DNA from: Ornithodoros turicata
Taxonomy: Eukaryota > Arthropoda > Arachnida > Ixodida > Argasidae
Direction: 5' to 3'
Length of the DNA stretch: 64,000 nt
Assembly (NCBI RefSeq): GCF_037126465.1
Contig: NC_088204.1
Location: 77,933,807-77,997,806 of the forward strand
The notes under the pieces: model-generated
The model's input: only the letters and a program-made list of their open reading frames with translations
What the model was told of the DNA's origin: nothing
Databases searched by the model: none
Part shown: piece after piece, positions 25,401 through 36,121 of the stretch
Position numbering within the stretch: the first letter of the stretch is position 1
How the letters are laid out: the number at the start of each line of letters is the position of its first letter
Translations under genes and position numbers: made by a program

Positions 25401-28400
25401 ATCCCTTTCTGTTCCTTCCTTGGAAGTGTTTGCTTAGGGGATTGGGGAACGCCGATCCTGGCGACTACTTCGTGTCCTTCGGATTCCTGTTGGAAGACAT
25501 CCTCATAATAGCGTATCGCGTGCTGGACCTGCCTAATCGTAAGTGCGTTTCAGTATCTCGATATCAAAGTAAATGAGGTTAGAGTCTTTCATCACAAAGA
25601 ACTTTTTGCCTTATTAAAGTACCGTCATTGAAGTGCATGGGGTCTGCAGTTGATCTCGTATTGAGCATAGCACTATTGAATTTCTTTTCCAGTATTATTA
25701 CGACCCTTTGCGTCTTACAGAATGATACCTTGGGCCGACATCTAATCAGAAACGAACGATCACAGTGCCATCGACGTGAAACTCAAAACGTTCCATGTGC
25801 GACTCAAAAGTAACCAGAGCAGTTTCGATTAACTCAAGTTTACTTTCTCTTTGAAACAGTCCAACGGGATCTATTCCACTCTTGCCGCTCATCCTTTTTG
25901 TCACAACTGTATCTGTATTGAATGGAAATCGAGTACAAAAACATTCACACAGACAAGAGAAAAAGGGGCAAGGACTGGCACAAACGTCACGTCAGAGTGC
26001 CAGTTCTTATCCCCTTCTTCTGCCGGCGCGTGAATGTTTGTGCACATCACCTCCTCTCAGTATGTACCAACGAGAGCCGAAATAACAGTTATTCACTGTC
26101 ATTGTATATGGTAATCACGATAAGAGCCTCGTTTATGAAGTATCTGGATCTGTAAGCCAGAAGGCTAAGTCGGCTACCGTCCACTTTCAGACTCCTCACA
26201 TCCATCTTGCGAAAAAACCACGTGGCCCACTTGATCCGACGACGGCTTTTTCGTCAATATTATGTCTCATCAGCAGGTCTTACTCCGTGCAACACCTGAC
26301 CTCGTCGCCCTCATTTACACCACAGAACACCGTGTGCTGATGATCCGGTGCTGGTTGAGCCTATGCTGATGAGCCGCGTGTGCTCATGTGACAGTAGTGC
26401 AGAAAATACCCTCAGACGTAGCGAGATGCAGTACATAATAACAGCTCTTCATTTACTTCGCGATTTGACGCGCTGACCAGGGCAGGGCAAACCAAAAAGC
26501 AGGATGCACTTTTTGACACTGTGGTATTCAGTGTAAATGCCCGAGCGATCAATTCGTATTCCAGAAATGACAAACGTGACCCGTATTCCAACGCAGCGGA
26601 ACAGTTCCGTGGCCGGATAGTGGGCGTCTGCAAAGGGTCAAATCCACCAGGGTATTGTAGCGGTGTTCCGAAGAACGAGACGTGTGGACGTCCTCTCGTC
26701 ATCCAGCTGCCTGAGACACTCAACATCGGAAGAGTAGGTTTCGCCATTCTGATTCAATCAAACAGTACTCTTGTGTCGAGTAGGTGTAATGTACATGTTA
26801 GCTGACGCGGGACAACAGAGTAAGGGATTACCAATTCCAATTTCGAGGTCTTGCTGCAACCTTGCGCATGAAGAAACGCAAACTGGACAACTGACAATAG
26901 TGTGCAGCACCTTGGAGACAATGTGTTTCGTGGCCGCAAGCGTACCCCCAGGAGGTACGATTCAGGAATTGATTATTACAGCGACAGCTGTATATATGGG
27001 GAGTTATGTATCGAATAGCGTGCGTGCGCCGTGTGTCCCAGTAATCACTATACCATGCGGCGTGGGGTATCACGTGAGGTGTGGTGATGCAGGTGGCGGG
27101 AATTAAAAGCGCAAGACGCCAGGCTTTTCGCGAGGATAGTTCCTCCGATTAAGGTCCTCGGTGAAGGTTCTTGTCTTGTGTACTTTGTGGGGGCGCTGTA
27201 AGACGGCCGACACATTGTTATGCTTGCGGGGGCGCTCTTGAACGTGTACGGGAGGCGGGGTAATACAAGGTTCAAAGGGGGAGCAATACTTGCGTTGAGT
27301 GTCATTGGCCGGGAGCCTTCGTGTTGTTGGAAAAGTTAGGAAATAAACCGTAATGTTGTAACCTTGTGTTTGCCTTCGTGTTCCTCCACCGCCGAGACGG
27401 GTTGGGGGGCACACCTTAACCTGGGTCGTGGGAAATATTTCCCACAACTTGCAATACCAATTCGTTCAGAAAAGATTGTAAATATTCCTAAACACCTGAA
27501 CAGGGTTTGAGATGCAATATTAACATTTAACATGTTAAGAACCCTCAAACACGGAAAAAGAATCGTATTAAAGTCTGCCCACAATGCGTAGCGACACAGC
27601 CGTCGTTATATTTCAGCTGCGAGTACCAACGGTTGCACAGCTACTCGCATTTTTTTCTCTAATGTCGTACATCCGTATCGTGATATTAGCTGTATTTAGT
27701 CGTAGCTGGTTCTCCTCAATAGATGACCTTCTGTGCCCAGTGTCACCGTATTAAGAACATTCCTTCTATTTGTGCAGTGCTCGAACGAGACCTTGGTTGC
27801 CTGTCCTAAAAATCAACCGGCTAAGGTAAATGTCCCTCTTTACACTTCGAACGTTGCTACATCTTCTCCCGCGTGGCGGCACGCTAGAGGTGTCTCTGCC
27901 TCACAAAACATGCGCGGACGTCACAAGCTGGTGGTGATTTTCCGGTGGGTTATGGTGTGGTACGTTGGTTGGACTGGATGAGGCAGCGGCCTGATACACG
28001 AACTTACCAGAGGATCGCTCGTGTACTCACCGCCTTGTAACCACGTGCACGTAACTAACCGTCGGCGTAACTAACTTTTGCAGAAACAGGACAACGCAAA
28101 CCTCTTCACACTTCTTGGAGTGAGTCATCTTATTGTCTCTTTGTGTAAATACACCAGTGCTAGAGTATATAGGTAGATAAAGCTAAGGTAAATAAAAAAT
28201 TTTCCATGTAGCTATACAAGGTTCTTTGGCAAACTCTATTAGCAACACTAAATATTTGAAAGTGCACGGAACATGATGTGTACGCCACGACACAAGAGGC
28301 CCGGTTTCCGCTGCGCCCGATTACGTCACCGACGATGTCACGCGCGCACCGAATGATAAGCATGCATGGGACATTTTTCACAACGCTTCTGCGCATGCTC

Positions 28401-29670
28401 TGTGACCCTAATGGCGCCGAAGAGGATTCCCTGCGTATCCAATAGATGGCGCCAACAGGGGCGGGTCCAGGATTTTTCTGAGGAGGGAGTCCAACCATGG
28501 ACAGCATGCTAGACACACGATATAGGGTCCTTCAAACACTATGTGAAGACAGAAATTGAGGAGGGGGTCGGGACATGCGGACTCCCCTCTAGATCGACCC
28601 CTGGGCGCCAATATGGCGCCGGCTGTGCTTTGGCGCGCGCCGATCGTGTTTCGCAGAACAGCCGCTAGGGTATGACGCGAATGTGAAAAAGTTCCATTAG
28701 CCGACACTCTTTTGTGCGGGTCGTGTGCAAAACCAATTTAAGGAGGCGCCGGGAGCACGTGTGTAGTCAAGAAGCGAGAGGAGGAACACGTGAGGCACGA
28801 GAAACGGGAAAGAGAGGTCGGGGGGGGGGGGGATTTCAACTTAGAAAGCGGCACACGATTAAGCAGTGCGTCCATCCTGTGTCGTCCTTATTGTTTTTAG
28901 CACTGTCTTAGCACTGTATTTCATTACACGGTTAAAAGACGGCGCGCTTCAGTAACGAGAGTTGCGCTGAGCAGAAATAAAGGGTGAGAAGGTTTGGACA
29001 ATCCCACTCGTGTTACAGGGGTGTCCGTCTTTGGGACTATCCCACTCCTGCTACAAGGGTGTCGTCATTAGCCAGGCGCTCTGAAGGGTCGTTCCCCGCA
29101 TATGGTTCAGAGCGCCTGCCTAACGACGGACACCTCTGTAACACGAGTCGGATAGTTGAAACCTTCTCTCTCTTTATTTCTCCTAGGCGCCGCTAGGGTG
29201 TCGCTCGCCCCGCCTAATGGGTGTTTTCTTCATCAGCTGTCATGTGTTAATCCGAATACCCAACTGGGCGTTGCGAGATACACAGACGAGTTGTTGTGTG
29301 GTGTTTGTCCTACTGTGTTTTATTTAACCTCAGCTACTAGTAGCACAATGACAGCTTAAACATGACGGACCTTCTTTGTGTTGTCTCGCAGTGCATCCTG
29401 GACAATTTGGGTCAGCAGAGGCTCGACAAAGTCGTCAAGGGCGTTCTGTGCGAATTACTCCGGCTAGTCAATTATCTTGTGGGCAATCCTTCCACTGGAG
29501 GTGACAAAGAGCCTGGACAAGGCACTCCCCTTCAGCCAGCAACAGATGTCATAAGCCAGAACAACGGCGCCCTATTCGGCCCACTTGGCGATGCAAAGGA
29601 ACAACTAGACAACGCACTCAGTGACCAATGTAAGCAAAGACCACCACATGTTTGGACCACGACCTACTAG
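16227..29670 (+). CDS. Mucin-like secreted protein, copy C, multi-exon with Cys-containing C-terminal modules
   Basis: Exons with matching phases: 16227-16410, 20844-22019, 22879-22925, 23776-23814, 24275-24310, 25427-25538, a tentative 27617-27663, then 27778-27825, 28084-28119 and 29392-29670. All ten together give 2004 bases, an open frame of 667 residues. The order is signal peptide, Lys/Pro-rich segment, Thr/Pro mucin domain (391 codons), then small exons with scattered Cys and short amphipathic helices (CVGNALQFCAPNN, NGIIAGVIRLLE, CLLRGLGNADPGDYF; CSNETLVACPKNQPAK, KQDNANLFTLLG, CILDNLGQQRLDKVV). The two sets resemble each other in exon length and phase, so a four-exon module seems duplicated. 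Alternatively the gene ends in the first module (stop at 25574-25576) and the second is an alternative 3' end. The family was not recognised. Confidence 0.55.
16659..16870. mobile_element. MITE with GGGTGTTCAAAATTAAGC termini, copy 1
   Basis: The inverted ends CAGGGTGTTCAAAATTAAGC and CTCAATTTTGAACACCCTG enclose about 170 bases with an internal hairpin (AGAAACAGGTGCT with AGCACCTGTTTCT). A nearly identical copy is at 54306-54516. There is no transposase, so it is non-autonomous. Confidence 0.8.
16883..18464. mobile_element. Foldback element with long inverted arms made of tandem subrepeats
   Basis: The outer ends ACAGCTTTTTCCGCCG and CGGCGAAAAAAGCTGT are inverted. Each arm begins with ATTAATCC-type units, continues through GTGACTTTCTTTTCG, and then carries about 120-bp subrepeats (CTATTCCCACGCCTA...GCGGGTTTCTGCA...GGATTACG). 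There are three or more units in the left arm (17080-17440) and about five in reverse orientation on the right (17690-18290), around a 240-bp spacer. This matches the architecture of foldback transposons such as Drosophila FB. No clear target-site duplication was found. Confidence 0.7.
18775..19010 (-). mobile_element. Nearly complete SINE, minus orientation
   Basis: Reading the minus strand: a GGGTTCGAATCC B-box, the body (GAGGTTTTCCCTGGGTTTTCC...), CTGAAGTCTGCCCAGGACGC (this piece doubled), then the tail GCTAACACGG and an A/T-rich end. The same tail is what is inserted in mucin copy A, so this copy defines the family in the window. Confidence 0.7.
19065..19470. repeat. Dispersed repeat, inverted partner of 7600-8065
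   Basis: It is the reverse-complement match of the block downstream of copy A, lying here in intron 1 of copy C next to the SINE. It carries no supported gene. The remaining part of this intron (19500-20843) shows only degenerate sequence. Confidence 0.65.
20844..22019 (+). CDS. Copy C exon 2: Thr/Pro mucin domain with splice donor
   Basis: The exon follows CTGCTTACAG and starts DGCLPPPVTTPP. It is made of short TTPSPTTTPPTT-type repeats with a 228-bp higher-order duplication (for example the ACCGACTACGCCGTCTCC segment at 21241 and again at 21469). It ends at CCTCCAG|GTAAGTG, a near-perfect donor in phase 1. Reading past the donor stays open for 35 codons to TAA at 22124-22126, so intron retention would give a shorter mucin. 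Confidence 0.72.
22470..22800. other. Intron 2 of copy C with a MITE-like fragment
   Basis: The intron (22020-22878) contains a stretch starting ACAGCGTGTTTCACATAAAG that resembles the end of mariner-type MITEs. A matching right terminus was not found. No exon was seen inside it. Confidence 0.3.
22879..25576 (+). CDS. Copy C, first C-terminal module (exons 3-6)
   Basis: Exon 3 (22879-22925, GPCINITFSNLFNLGN) follows TTCTTTCAG and ends at AAT|GTAAGT. Exon 4 (23776-23814) follows CCTTCCAG and ends at AAC|GTGAGT. Exon 5 (24275-24310) lies between TTGCTCCAG and GAG|GTAAGC. Exon 6 starts at 25427 after TTGGAAG and either ends at a GTAAGT donor (25538, phase 1) or runs to TGA at 25574-25576. Phases are 1-0, 0-0, 0-0 and 0-1, so the frame is kept from the mucin exon. 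Exons this small are easily missed by gene finders. The peptide has Cys residues in exons 3, 4 and 6 and a hydrophobic segment FLLEDILIIAYRV in exon 6. Confidence 0.5.
23238..23547. mobile_element. Long-TIR element in intron 3 of copy C
   Basis: About 95 bases at each end are inverted copies (GGTGATTCCATCTCAACTCA to ATATATGTTGTACC on the left and the reverse on the right), with roughly 115 bases between. The ends carry TATATGGGTG and CACCCATATA. No coding capacity; MITE-like. Confidence 0.75.
24530..24720. mobile_element. Mariner-like MITE fragment
   Basis: The left end ACAGTAAACCCTCGTTATTA and an internal or right TATTAACGAGGG are imperfect inverted copies. It lies in intron 5 of copy C. 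No transposase is present. Confidence 0.4.
26500..27106 (+). pseudogene. Unrecognised open frames with a frameshift, possibly retroelement-derived
   Basis: Two overlapping plus frames (26521-26805 and 26771-27106) read like one Cys-containing protein broken by a shift near 26770. The first carries CSGVPKNETCGRPLVIQL with sequons NET and NST; the second carries TIVCSTLETMCFVAASVPP and PCVPVITIPCGVGYHVRC. An AATAAA-containing, LTR-like stretch with a GTGGGAAATATTTCCCAC palindrome follows at about 27107-27446. This suggests the end of a retroelement, but neither the protein nor the LTR could be identified. The opposite strand is also open over part of it. Confidence 0.3.
27617..29670 (+). CDS. 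Copy C, second C-terminal module (tentative exon 7, exons 8-10)
   Basis: Exon 8 (27778-27825, CSNETLVACPKNQPAK) lies between TTTGTGCAG and AAG|GTAAAT. Exon 9 (28084-28119, KQDNANLFTLLG) lies between TTTTGCAG and GGA|GTGAGT. Exon 10 starts at 29392 after TTGTCTCGCAG (CILDNLGQQRLDKVVKGV...) and runs to TAG at 29668-29670, or is spliced at GTGACA (29501) or GTAAGC (29630), both phase 1. A possible exon 7 (27617-27663) has the same 47-base length and phases as exon 3, but a weak GTCGTA donor. The module mirrors exons 3-6, including a 12-codon exon in both. Confidence 0.45.
28975..29185. mobile_element. Imperfect inverted-repeat element
   Basis: The left arm AGAAGGTTTGGACAATCC...CGTGTTACAGGGGTGTCCGTC pairs with the right arm GACGGACACCTCTGTAACACG...GAAACCTTCT, with GGCGCTCTGAA and TTCAGAGCGCC inside. 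It lies in the intron before copy C exon 10. Confidence 0.6.
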
Positions 29671-32600
29671 CTACCATGTCATAATCGGCAACCCCTATGA
29701 GGAGCCCGTCCGCACGATCCGCTAGGAGCGCTGCACATCGGCCCGCGAGATCTACAGCATGATTGGACGATGGAAATTTGAATTTTGAACGCGCAGCAGA
29801 AGACCGTAGCAGACGACAGCTTTTATGAAAACGCGTAGAATGATGATGGTGATGATCAACATTAGAAAGAAGCGTCTCCCGCGGGACATCCACCGCTTGT
29901 ACAAAAATACTAAGTTAAGCTGAAGTACAAAGTATTGTAGAAATTGGGGACGCAATAACCGGGCCGATGAGTGGCGCCACCACTAGCCTCCAAATGCGGC
30001 GCAGGGAAGGGCCTATGCCTATGCCATATGGCCGCTATAATCAAGTAGGTCGTGGTTTGGACATGCGTTCGAAAGCGGCTTCTACTGTACAATTCTGTCG
30101 TAGTGGATATCATACACGGGTTATGTAACTGAATAAGAAACACGGGAAAAGTACAAGCTCAGGCTTCTCACCACCTTAGCTGTTCCTCTGACGTACCGGG
30201 CGCAACCAATCGGAAAGCCCAGTTGCTGAGTTCTCCTTGACTTCTGTAGTCCTCACTGACTCTTCTTAGCGGTTTTCTGATGTGGTAAAATAATGAGAAT
30301 ATAGATTTGCCATGTTCCTTTTAACGAGCAGCAAAAAACATCATACCCCACACGTGTTCAGAAATGGATTCAACCGGTTTCTACACGTATTGACGACGAG
30401 GTTACATTCCCCTTCCTTTCTTCCTATCGTAATAGCTGGTTTCCTATCTAGTCTAGATAAAATCAAGCGTAGATACCCGTGATCAAGACTGCAATTCTTT
30501 TGGTTCCTTCTTTCGGTCTGCAGGCATAGTTAAGATTCCACATTACAAAACAAACCTTTGTCCCATAACACGCTCAATGGCACACAATGCTGCCTCAGAG
30601 GTGGGGAAATTACTTTTAATTTGTAATGCGTTACCATTACTTTTATAAAAGCTAATGCATTATATTACTCATTAGCTTTTCGAGGTTAGTAATGCATTAG
30701 TAATGGCATTACTCTGGCATTACATTTATGATTTAAGGCATAAGCCTCAAACGTGCAATGCATGAATTTTCTTCCTCGCTTTTTTTGTTTGTTTGTTTGA
30801 TTTAGGCAATAGTCACCCGAGTATCCCCCAAATCGGTGCCACTAAATCCCTGCAGAAACGAGACTGATAGGCAAAAACTATAAACAAGATTTATTGCAGC
30901 GTAGTAGCAGGTGATGCTCAAAGTTGTCATCCGCTAGCCTTGCTCGCTTCGGCGACAGGACATCTTTTGCCTTACTGAACACTCAGCAGAAGCAGATGAC
31001 GGAATTTTCGTGTTGCACTGCACGAACAGTCTCTTGATTGTCGGGATTCATTCATCATCTAGCGATTCTAGGCTGCGATCCTTATAACTTGCACCGAACC
31101 GTAAAATGTCTCCCATCGCAACCAACTGACCCGGTACTCGCACTAAATGCGGCCCACGAATGGGACAAGTCTTCACCTGTCGGCTCCATGATGCCTTTCC
31201 GCTATGCCCAGCTCTACAATTCTGTCCTTGCAGAAAAGTGACTTCTGACAGCACAAGAGAAACTAACACGGTACCATACCAAAACAGTGAATCCCTAGTG
31301 GACTTGTCACTTGTTACCCTCATAGGGACCATGTTTCTGTGTCGTTGTGGTCCGGATGTCCTGACCCCCTCCTGAATTTCTATAGTGACATAGTGTTTAA
31401 TTGACCCTAGCTCGCGTATCTAGCATGCTGTCCATGGCTGGACTCCCTCCTCCGGAAAGTCCTGGATCCGCACCTGCCGGTGACACACACCTCTTGCCCT
31501 TAGCTCATTGTTAAAGGCGGGTTGAGAAAACCTGGATGGTTCACAACCCTCACGTGGCGTAATGAACTCAGTCGAAATGTCATTCATTACCACTACTCAT
31601 TATTCAAAAGTAATTCATTACTCCCCACATCTGCGGCCTTTGTTGCTTCTGATTCTAGGAGGGAGTGGGGCCTGCGTCTTCCCGGGCTAAGGTGTCACAA
31701 AAAGGCGTACGCCTCCCATTCTCAACAAATCGCGATAGGGAACGTTATGCTGTTGACTGTTATGCACTCGAAAGCAAGGGCGGATCTAGGATTTTCCCGA
31801 TGGGGGGGTCCGCTGTGGACAAGTGCCACGTGCACACTGGGATTGGTCCACTGAACCCAATGTTGAAGTCTGGAATTGGGGGGGTCGGGACCCCTGCCCC
31901 CCCCCCTAGATCCGCGCCTGCTCGAAAGTGCTTTTGTCATTATGGGACGCTGATGTCAGTAAAAGCAGAATTGGTGTTCTCGCTAAAGAGCGGTGTATAT
32001 ATCGTGTCAAAAGCAGACTTTTCCTTTTACAGGCCCCGAAATCAAGTCATGAATGCGTCGGTGTCACGAAAATATTGTCAACGTTTTGGTCTTGCACCGA
32101 AAAAAAAGGGAAGCCTTGCCTGAAATAAAGCCACACTCGTGCTTGAATATCTTCTTTCTCCACTGCTTCGTTGTACTTTGCCTTGAAGAGCATTTGTCTG
32201 CTCTGCATGTACTGCACATCATTCACGAACCTTTCGCTATATGAAGACAGTCGCATCCACATCGTGAACTCCGGCTTGTGCCTCACACATTGAATCCACA
32301 CAATCTGTGCAATAGGGGTGGACGGGTAGGTGGAAGACCTTGAACGAACTGGTGAAACTAAAGAACATTGATAAGACGCATACCGTCCACCCCTGTTGCA
32401 CTCGACTTTCGGTACATTGTGCTGCTTGGGTGGGTTCGACCCTTATCAGCACCCTTTCCCTTTCCTTTCTTTTTCTTAATAAACATATCCCCCCCCTTAT
32501 CAGTACGGTTTCGAGTCCTAGTCACATTATCAGCCTTTACGCTGTAGGTCTAACCCATACTCTTATGGCTTAGTTTTTTCACCCATGTACACCGTGGACC

Positions 32601-33732
32601 GTGGCGGGCTCCTGTATCCTCAGGGAAATTTCCTAATAGAATAAACGCTTTCACCAGCCAGAACGTCAACGAAGTCGATCACCCGATCGAGCTAACTTGC
32701 AGTACTATAGGACGCATCGTGATCATAATGTAGAGCAGCAGCAAAAACACAAGACGACGCAGCAAACAGAACAGACAGGACACGAGCACGTGTGTTGTCT
32801 TGTCTGTCCTGTGTGCTGAGTCTACCCAGTCTATCCGCTTGTGGTTTGTCTCAACGGACATAACACTAAAGATGCGCTGCCACTGACAGTGGACTAGGCC
32901 TGCTTGTTAGCATAGGTGTCTCAGGAAGGAAACACTGGGCATCCACAGAGACCCCCCCCCCCCCTTCCCCACCGTTGATATGCGAATTGTGTCTTCCATA
33001 TACCAAACATACAGGAACATTCAAAGCAAGTTCTTTCCAGAGAACTACGGAGTTTCCGGAGTTCGTGCATGTTCTCCGCCATTTCTGAGCGATTGAACGC
33101 GATCTGCAAGCACAACGCAAGTGTCCCTGCACCCGTCTCCTCCTCATTTGGTGCAGATTCCGAAGCTACGTGCCTTCCGCGAAAACTCGAAATTTTGCTT
33201 CGCGGGGCCATACAAGATTGTACGGTGGGATCGAACCCAACCTAACCTAACCCCAACCCAACTTCGGACCTTTCCAGGCAAAACGGGACCCTATTCATCA
33301 TACTTGTGAACGGATTGGCCTTCCCACAAGTCCGACACTATGGCGCACGACGCTATAACCCAATCGACGACATGAAGCTCATGTGCACGTGTATTGCACA
33401 TGCAATCCGCGAACTGCTGCCATACCAGGGCTCGATGCAGGAGCCCCTTTGTACGAGTGTTTTCATTTATTCAGCAGGAGCGCATTCACCTTCCCACTAT
33501 GTACAGCAGGACCCCAAGTCATAGCTTATGGAAACATGCCCATAAGCCTAAACTTGCCGTCGCAGTCATCCACGTCACACAATGGCAACCAGTTGCAGAG
33601 ACCAGAGAGACAGGGTTGGAGCCACTCCTTTTACGAAGTGTTCGAACGCGAGCAAAGACTGTCGAAAAATGAGGCATGCGTAGACAGAGACATTCGGTTT
33701 GCATGAAGAGTATAAATATATTCAGTAGGTAT
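29671..33732. other. Convergent intergenic region filled with repeats
   Basis: Between the 3' ends of mucin copy C and the ABC gene I see no supported gene. It holds an AATGCATTA-type degenerate stretch (30600-30750), two elements of the GGATCTAGGATTTT...CTAGATCC type (31320-31490 and 31780-31925, related to 28440-28610), a short MITE at 32310-32415, an AAACACAAGACGAC hairpin (32740-32830) and a short CCTAACCTAACC run at 33238-33250. Confidence 0.5.
32310..32415. mobile_element. Short MITE with GGGTGGACGG termini, copy 1
   Basis: TGCAATAGGGGTGGACGG and CCGTCCACCCCTGTTGCA are inverted ends about 105 bases apart. A second copy lies at 47300-47390 with flanks that also match (ACATTGTGCTGCTTGGG follows both), so the two sites may be parts of a larger duplicated sequence. 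Confidence 0.6.
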
Positions 33733-36121
33733 TTAAATATCTGCCGCGCTCGCACGGCGGATGGAGGGGCTATAGGTCGCTCCTGTTCTGCCGGTGCCAT
33801 ACAGGTGTCTCGTGGTGAGCTGAGAGAAGGCGTTTTGCAGCGTCATGTCGCTCACGTAGAAATCCTGCAAGTGGAACTTGCTCTTCAGTGCGATCATCTT
33901 CTTGAACACCACGTTCCATTTGTCAGATACCTTCCGCACGTGGTAAGTGAGAAGGCCCTGCAATAATTGTTCAAACAGCATTACGTCTCACTACTGTTAG
34001 TAGCGTTAAGTAGGGGAGCTCAAGTCATCATGACCAATCACTCAATCAACCATTATTATGGGCGCCGCGAAGTGCCGGCAGTGCCTGAGGATAAAAGAGC
34101 GAAAAGAATCTGAGAAGAAACAGCTGTGTGGGGAACGTAACACTGGAAGTCCGCAAATGCTACCAGCAGCAAACAACTTGCAGTAGAAGCATGGTGAAAA
34201 GGCGCGATCTAAGGGGGAAAAAAACGCATCTTTGTAACCAATGTTTGCTGTGAACGCAAAGCGGAACCCGTGAAATTTTGTGGGTACATGTTATAATCCC
34301 TTCTCGATGCCGATGTTCTGTATCAGGATAATATACGTCCAACCCGTGCACGCCAGTGTAACAGCCTACGTAATCCTCTTAACAACAAACAACTTTATTG
34401 CAAGATGATGAATGGGGAGCTTCATCGCAAGGGGCGATACTCTACCCCATTGCTGGTGGTGAGGGGGGCAATGAAATAATGAGCCCCTTCACAATAAAGA
34501 TACAAGTCCTATGGTATCCAGAAAGATGAACAGAGCTTTGAGGGCAGAGCGCTGGTGGGCTGGATGTGGCCAGGGACCAAGCAATTTTGGGACAGGGACG
34601 GAGTGAGAGTCTAGCTCGTTAAGGGTTCCGGAGAGTACGATTCGGGAAGGTTGGTAGTGGGGGCAATGGAGAAGAATGTGCTCTAGATCTCCTACAGCAC
34701 CGCAGTGGCTGCATTGGGGGGCGAGTCAACTTGTCTCAAGCGGTAACGCTTGAGACAAGTAAAGATGACTAAGAAGACAAGTAAAGATGCATTCGATGAA
34801 CTAATGCGGCATCTTGACGAGAGGTATGTCGAGTCATGCGGAAAGCGAGCGCTGGATGAACTCTGCTCAGCATGGCTGGGGGGACAATGTCAGCGGTTCA
34901 TTGGCGGGTAGCCAGGGGAGTCACGAGGCGTCGAAGTACGAAACGACGACCTCCTATCAGCAGCGCAATACACGTCCGTCTCAGAGACGAGAATCCCTTT
35001 ATCGCTGTGAATTACGAAAGCAAGAACCTCTAAAAGCAATGGCTTTATCTGGTAGTATGACGTGTGTAGAACCAGGACTGGCGAGAGGAAAAAAAAGGCC
35101 TTGGGTCCCGCGGGCCCCCGACGTGACCCAGGCCACTGGGCACCATCCCCGGCTGCCCCACCCTCTCGCCAGCCCTGGGTAGAACACAAACATGACGCTC
35201 GTACGTGAGACCAAAACGGTTGGGCGCGATAGCAGGTGCTCTTCCTTGGTTGGATGGATGGATCTACAATCGCGGATCCGCCGAAACCAAAGGGAAGGGG
35301 GGGGGGGGGGCTTCACGGCCTTCCTGGGAAATACTGTACTCTATTTGGGAACGCTTCATGCTCTCCAGCAGGTCCCTCCTTTGGGTCACTTATGCCCCGT
35401 AGAGGAACTTACCTGATGACAGGAGTACAACTCGCAGGTACGAAAGGTTCTCCTCATAGCCTCGGTGATTTCACGCTGGAGGACTTGATACTCTGCGCTC
35501 CGAGGAGGCACTTGCACCGTAATGCTAACGCCACGCCCGAAGTTGGTTGAAAGTTCCTGAATAGACGCGATCGCCTCTATCTTTCCAGACTCCATGACGG
35601 CCACACGGTCCAGAAATGTTGCGTCAGGTTCTGCCCTATTGACGGGATGGTTAAGAATGTACTACGTCAGTCGATTGCCAGTACACCCACAACTCGCGGG
35701 GGCCCACAGATGACCCTCATTTTCGTGACAGTACAGCAGGCTGAACATCGCAAAGAGTAACACAACAGGTCATAGTAAATGGCTAATTCTCTTGGGGAAG
35801 CTGTATGGCCAGGTCATGGTACCCTACTATCTTGCTGGGAGGTCCACCCGTGTCAGCGAAAACACAAAATTAAAGCTGGGACATGTTTAACGTAATATCT
35901 GACTTCTTGTGCGCCAACAGGTGTGGATTAGGGCTGCCACATCTCACCATTTCATAGCTATAATGATGGGCATCTTGTCACACTCATGTATAGACTTCAG
36001 CAACCGTCGTATCCGTGTGCGTCCAATAGGGTCGATGCCGTGGCATGGGTCGTCCAGTAGGAGGACTGAAGGAGAACCCAAGATAGCGATCACCAAGGAT
36101 ACTTTCCTCCGGTCACTGGAG
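33733..36121 (-). CDS. ABCA-type gene, exons 17-19: end of NBD2 and C-terminal tail
   Basis: The NBD2 signature reads FSSSDRRKVSLVIAIL where the family has YSGGNKRKLSTAIAL, so both glycines are Ser. Walker B (SVLLLDDPCHGIDP) keeps Asp1553 but has Asp1554 in place of the catalytic Glu. The H-loop His is Lys1587 (IIAMKWAEPDA). Exon 19 gives GLLTYHVRK...FYVSDMTLQNAFSQL, which matches the usual ABCA ending (GLLTF...DYSVSQTTLEQVF), and stops at 33733-33735. This confirms that the gene is complete at its 3' end. Confidence 0.82.

Noticed and set aside
33238..33250. Telomere-type CCTAA repeats
   Set aside because: Only two to three irregular units; too short for a telomere or interstitial telomeric array.
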